Assembly (NCBI GenBank): GCA_029935255.1
Contig: JAOZKS010000042.1
Coordinates: forward strand, 1-12,220
Reading direction: 5' to 3'
DNA: 12,220 nt
Source of the DNA: Pontiella sp.
Lineage (GTDB): Bacteria > Verrucomicrobiota > Kiritimatiellia > Kiritimatiellales > Pontiellaceae
The notes beneath the pieces were generated by a model. The model made no database searches. It was not told the DNA's origin and was given only the letters and a program-made list of their open reading frames with translations. A program made the translations under genes and the position numbers. Position 1 is the stretch's first letter; every line of letters starts with the position of its first letter. Of this stretch, positions 9,801-12,220 are shown one piece after another.

Positions 9801-9829
9801 TTTTCAATATTAGGCATTGAGAATATAAA
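9801..9829 (+). promoter_or_regulatory. Candidate promoter for the restriction-modification gene pair
   Basis: TTTTCA at 9801-9806 and TATAAA at 9824-9829 are separated by 17 bases, matching the sigma-70 consensus at 4 of 6 and 5 of 6 positions. A small dyad, AGAAT-ATAA-ATTCT (9820-9833), covers the -10 box and could be an operator, though a match of this size is easily fortuitous in AT-rich DNA. Transcription would begin about 30 bases before the endonuclease ATG. No controller (C) protein gene is present, and the methyltransferase has no N-terminal DNA-binding extension for self-control. Confidence 0.3.
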
Positions 9830-9865
9830 TTCTTATCCTTAACAGTAACTTGATATATAAAAGCA

Positions 9866-10513
9866 ATGAAATTTGACCGAAATAAACATGTGTTCCACTC
9901 GCCAGACTTTGAGGAAATTATCAAGGATACTATCCGGTTTTTCAATGGGACACCTATTCAAATAATACCGGCATCCGAGCGATTCCAAGGGACAGGCGTA
10001 TATGCTATTTACTGCACTGCAAAAATAGGTGTTTACAAAGATTTTCATGACATCAATCGAACATCCTATGATGTGCCAATTTACGTAGGAAAAGCCGTCC
10101 CCGCTGGCTGGAGGCAGGCTAGATCTGCAAATACAGAAAATAGCGAGAGCTATGAACTCAACAATAGAATTCGAGAGCACGGAAGAAGTATTGAGCAAGG
10201 GGCTGGTCTCAAGCTCAATGACTACCGTTGCCGGTTTATGATTCTTGAAGGAGCGGAAAGTGATTTGATTGGTACGGCCGAAGCCGCTCTGATCAGATCC
10301 TATAAGCCACTTTGGAATTCACTGATTGATGGGTTTGGGAACCATGATCCGGGAAGTGGCCGGTATGAACAGGCGATGTCCGACTGGGATGTTTGCCATC
10401 CAGGTCGATTGTGGGCAAAGAAATGTAAAGGGAAGCACAATAGTAAAAAAGAACTGCTCAAAGGTATCGGAGTTTTTATAAGCAGACTTAAAGGAGAGCA
10501 TTGTAATGGCTAA
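9866..10513 (+). CDS. Eco29kI-like GIY-YIG type II restriction endonuclease
   Basis: This 215-residue protein has the size and layout of Eco29kI (214 residues), a GIY-YIG endonuclease cutting CCGCGG. The catalytic residues I recall for Eco29kI (Y49, Y76, R104, H108, E142, N154) all have counterparts with a constant offset of three: Y46 in GTGVYAIY, Y73 in PIYVGKA, R101 and H105 in NNRIREHG, E139 in GTAEAALI and N151 in PLWN. The C-terminal GFGNHDPGSGRYEQA and DWDVCHPGRLWA segments also fit. The enzyme is therefore probably active, and its target is probably CCGCGG, though related enzymes can differ. The gene is AT-rich and has no clear ribosome binding site before its ATG, which may keep expression low. 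Its last 8 bases overlap the methyltransferase gene. Confidence 0.93.
   Translation: MKFDRNKHVFHSPDFEEIIKDTIRFFNGTPIQIIPASERFQGTGVYAIYCTAKIGVYKDFHDINRTSYDVPIYVGKAVPAGWRQARSANTENSESYELNNRIREHGRSIEQGAGLKLNDYRCRFMILEGAESDLIGTAEAALIRSYKPLWNSLIDGFGNHDPGSGRYEQAMSDWDVCHPGRLWAKKCKGKHNSKKELLKGIGVFISRLKGEHCNG
10490..10496 (+). promoter_or_regulatory. Strong ribosome binding site for the methyltransferase inside the endonuclease gene
   Basis: AAAGGAG lies 9 bases before the methyltransferase ATG at 10506, within the last codons of the endonuclease. The endonuclease start has no comparable site. This contrast fixes the methyltransferase start and predicts more methyltransferase than endonuclease per transcript, the order needed to protect the host. 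Confidence 0.7.
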
Positions 10514-11714
10514 TATCTCTTCTTTGGAATTGTTCTCAGGAGCCGGTGGATTGGCTCTGGGGATGTCTCAACGCGGAATCCATCATGAAGCCTTGGTTGA
10601 ATGGGATAAAGATGCATGCAATACGCTACGTCATAATTTTGATTCAAAGATTGTCCATAATGTGGATGTAAATGACTTTGATTTCGGTGATTACGGTCAT
10701 GTTGATCTAATCGCTGGCGGGCCTCCTTGCCAACCCTTCTCTTTAGGTGGGAAGCATCAGGGAAGCAACGATCTAAGGGATATGTTTCCTCACGCTTGCA
10801 GGGCAATTTCAGAATGCACTCCTGCCGCTTTCGTATTTGAAAATGTTAAGGGGTTGCTGAGGAAATCCTTTTCTAGTTATTTCGAATATATAATTCTCCG
10901 ACTTACTTATCCGGAAATCACCTTAAAGGAGTCCGAGTCTTGGGAGGGACATCTTACGCGTTTGGAACAAATTCAGACCTCCCAGAAATATGAAGGAGTC
11001 AAATATAATGTGGTGTATCGACTAATTGATGCAGCCGATTATGGAATTCCGCAACGAAGAGAAAGAGTGGTAATTGTCGGCATAAGGGATGACTTGAAAG
11101 TGGAATGGTCCTTTCCTGAAAAAACCCATTCTCTTGAGGCCTTGATTTGGTCACAATTTGTTACTGGCGAATATTGGGAAAGGCATGGCATAGAGGCCCC
11201 TCCATTGTCGTGTTACGATAAAAGGACTTTGGCGATTATTAATAAAATGAAGAGGCAAACTTCATTTTTCCCTCCAGAAAAAAAGGCATGGAAAACCATC
11301 CGGGATCAACTTTCAGAACTCCCATATCCAAACAAAATGGGATCATTTCACCCGGAACATATTTTGAGAGAAGGGGCGCGAGTTTATCCAGGGCATACTG
11401 GTAGCTTCATTGATTTGCCATCGAAAACAATAAAGGCGGGGGGGCACGGCGTGCCCGGGGGTGAAAACATGCTTAAAACCTCCGATGGAACTGTAAGGTA
11501 CTACACCACTTATGAGGCAAAGCTTCTGCAAACCTTCCCTCGTGAGTATAGAATTCTGGGGTCTTGGACCGAGAGCATGCGGCAAGTTGGGAATGCTGTT
11601 CCCGTCGAATTGGCAAATATAATGACCAACTCGCTTGTTGATCAGATATGGAGCAATAGAGATACCTACAAAAGAGTCCACAGTCAGCCGGAAGACCGCA
11701 GTGAAATTTGTTGA
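10506..11714 (+). CDS. DNA (cytosine-5-)-methyltransferase of a type II system
   Basis: The protein transfers a methyl group from S-adenosylmethionine to C5 of cytosine and should protect sites of the overlapping endonuclease. The 402 residues carry the m5C motifs in order: motif I LELFSGAGGLALG (7-19), motif IV GGPPCQPFS (71-79) with catalytic C75, motif VI FENVKG (111-116) with E112, and motif VIII YGIPQRRERVVIVG (179-192). After a variable target-recognition stretch (about 200-320) come motif IX around TYEAKLLQTFP (335-345) and motif X RQVGNAVPVELA (359-370). No motif is broken. The N terminus begins directly at motif I, with no extra helix-turn-helix. Expected target is CCGCGG by association with the Eco29kI-like enzyme. 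Like that gene it is AT-rich, a sign of joint transfer. Confidence 0.95.
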   Translation: MANISSLELFSGAGGLALGMSQRGIHHEALVEWDKDACNTLRHNFDSKIVHNVDVNDFDFGDYGHVDLIAGGPPCQPFSLGGKHQGSNDLRDMFPHACRAISECTPAAFVFENVKGLLRKSFSSYFEYIILRLTYPEITLKESESWEGHLTRLEQIQTSQKYEGVKYNVVYRLIDAADYGIPQRRERVVIVGIRDDLKVEWSFPEKTHSLEALIWSQFVTGEYWERHGIEAPPLSCYDKRTLAIINKMKRQTSFFPPEKKAWKTIRDQLSELPYPNKMGSFHPEHILREGARVYPGHTGSFIDLPSKTIKAGGHGVPGGENMLKTSDGTVRYYTTYEAKLLQTFPREYRILGSWTESMRQVGNAVPVELANIMTNSLVDQIWSNRDTYKRVHSQPEDRSEIC

Positions 11715-11762
11715 ATCGGGCAATGTTGCTTGCGCGGCTTTTCGCCATTGATACACGCCTGC

Positions 11763-12220
11763 ATGGATATTCTCTCCCAATACGCCGCACTCGATCTGTT
11801 TTGGATTGGGTTGAGCCTTTTTCTGATTGGAATGAGCAAGGGCGGGTTTCCGGTGGGGGCCATCGCATTGCCCATCCTGATTCTGGTTTGGCCATCGGAG
11901 GCGCAGGCGGCGCGCTCGGCGGTGGGGTTCATGTTACCGATGTTGTGCGTGATGGATGCCGTTGCCCTTTCGTTCTATTGGCGGAATGTGCAGTGGGGGC
12001 GGCTGGTGTACCTGATGCCTGCAACCCTCGTCGGTGTGGCCATGGCAAGCTTCCTGTTTGTGTCGGACGAGTCGGCTCTCATTGCGGTTTCCGATCAGGC
12101 GCTGAAAATCATGATTGGTGTTTTGGGGATTCTATTCGTGGTTTATTTTGCGGCGAAGAAATGGATTCTTCGGCATCTCCATGCTTCGGAACCCAACTGG
12201 GCAAAGGGCTCGATTTTTGA
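11763..12220 (+). CDS. TauE/SafE-family (sulfite exporter/DUF81) membrane protein, N-terminal part
   Basis: The frame starting with ATG at 11763 stays open to the window end, giving 152 codons of a strongly hydrophobic protein. It begins MDILSQYAALDLFWIGLSLF, followed by LIGMSKGGFPVGAIALPILI, matching the first-helix GxSKxGF pattern of TauE/SafE transporters. Further hydrophobic segments are AVGFMLPMLCVMDAVALSFY, LVYLMPATLVGVAMASFLFV and IMIGVLGILFVVYF, so about four membrane helices are visible of the usual eight. This family exports or imports small sulfur-containing or organic anions; the substrate here is unknown. No clear ribosome binding site precedes the ATG; in-frame TTG codons at 11730 and 11748 are alternatives. 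The frame shares the methyltransferase's phase but is separated by its TGA stop. Base composition returns to that of the host genes. The competing frame from 11708 gives a non-membrane, shadow-like protein. Confidence 0.88.
   Translation, partial: MDILSQYAALDLFWIGLSLFLIGMSKGGFPVGAIALPILILVWPSEAQAARSAVGFMLPMLCVMDAVALSFYWRNVQWGRLVYLMPATLVGVAMASFLFVSDESALIAVSDQALKIMIGVLGILFVVYFAAKKWILRHLHASEPNWAKGSIF

Noticed and set aside
11442..11456. GC-rich hairpin GGGCAC-GGC-GTGCCC within the AT-rich methyltransferase gene
   Set aside because: It encodes the conserved Gly-rich GGHGVPGG segment after the target-recognition region, so protein constraint explains the local GC richness.
11708..12220. Open frame of 170 codons running to the window end
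   Set aside because: Its product lacks recognisable features and is rich in Gly, Arg and Asp, while the overlapping frame from 11763 encodes a clear TauE/SafE membrane protein. It is a shadow frame.

Overview
The window is a bacterial chromosome segment in which every supported gene reads on the + strand. Most of it is moderately GC-rich. A block from about 9.8 to 11.7 kb is clearly AT-rich: the 60-base line from 10861 has 19 G+C, against 37 of 60 in the line from 9181 inside hisB. The anaerobic-type enzyme set (ferredoxin-dependent 2-oxoglutarate oxidoreductase, Bacteroidetes-like fumarate reductase/succinate dehydrogenase) and the intergenic palindromes built from short GGAATACAC-like and CGCAAAG-like units would fit an anaerobic or facultative member of the PVC group (Kiritimatiellota, Verrucomicrobiota or Lentisphaerota). 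This placement rests on recollection and general impression, not on a marker gene.

Region 1 (1-8510) is a compact central-carbon operon. In order it carries the 3' end of the flavoprotein subunit of succinate dehydrogenase/fumarate reductase, its iron-sulfur subunit, a stand-alone CBS-pair protein, korA (gamma-alpha fusion), korB carrying an extra C-terminal CBS pair, sucC, sucD and citrate synthase. Together these enzymes connect oxaloacetate/acetyl-CoA with citrate, 2-oxoglutarate with succinyl-CoA, succinyl-CoA with succinate, and succinate with fumarate. The two CBS modules around korAB suggest nucleotide-dependent control at the 2-oxoglutarate node. Two imperfect palindromes with different sequences but similar design sit between partner subunits, sdhA|sdhB and sucC|sucD.

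Region 2 (8511-9316) has a roughly 200-base gap with a small GC-rich hairpin, followed by hisB (imidazoleglycerol-phosphate dehydratase).

Region 3 (9324-11714) is a restriction-modification island inserted directly behind hisB. It begins with a C-terminal-only piece of a BsuBI/PstI-family endonuclease, without its N-terminal half or an adjacent adenine methylase. An apparently intact Eco29kI-like GIY-YIG endonuclease follows, overlapping by 8 bases a cytosine-5 DNA methyltransferase. The two layers differ in base composition, suggesting two acquisition events.

Region 4 (11763 to the end) returns to GC-rich sequence and holds the N-terminal part of a TauE/SafE-family membrane transporter, cut by the window end. 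I found no RNA genes, CRISPR arrays, insertion sequences or origins.
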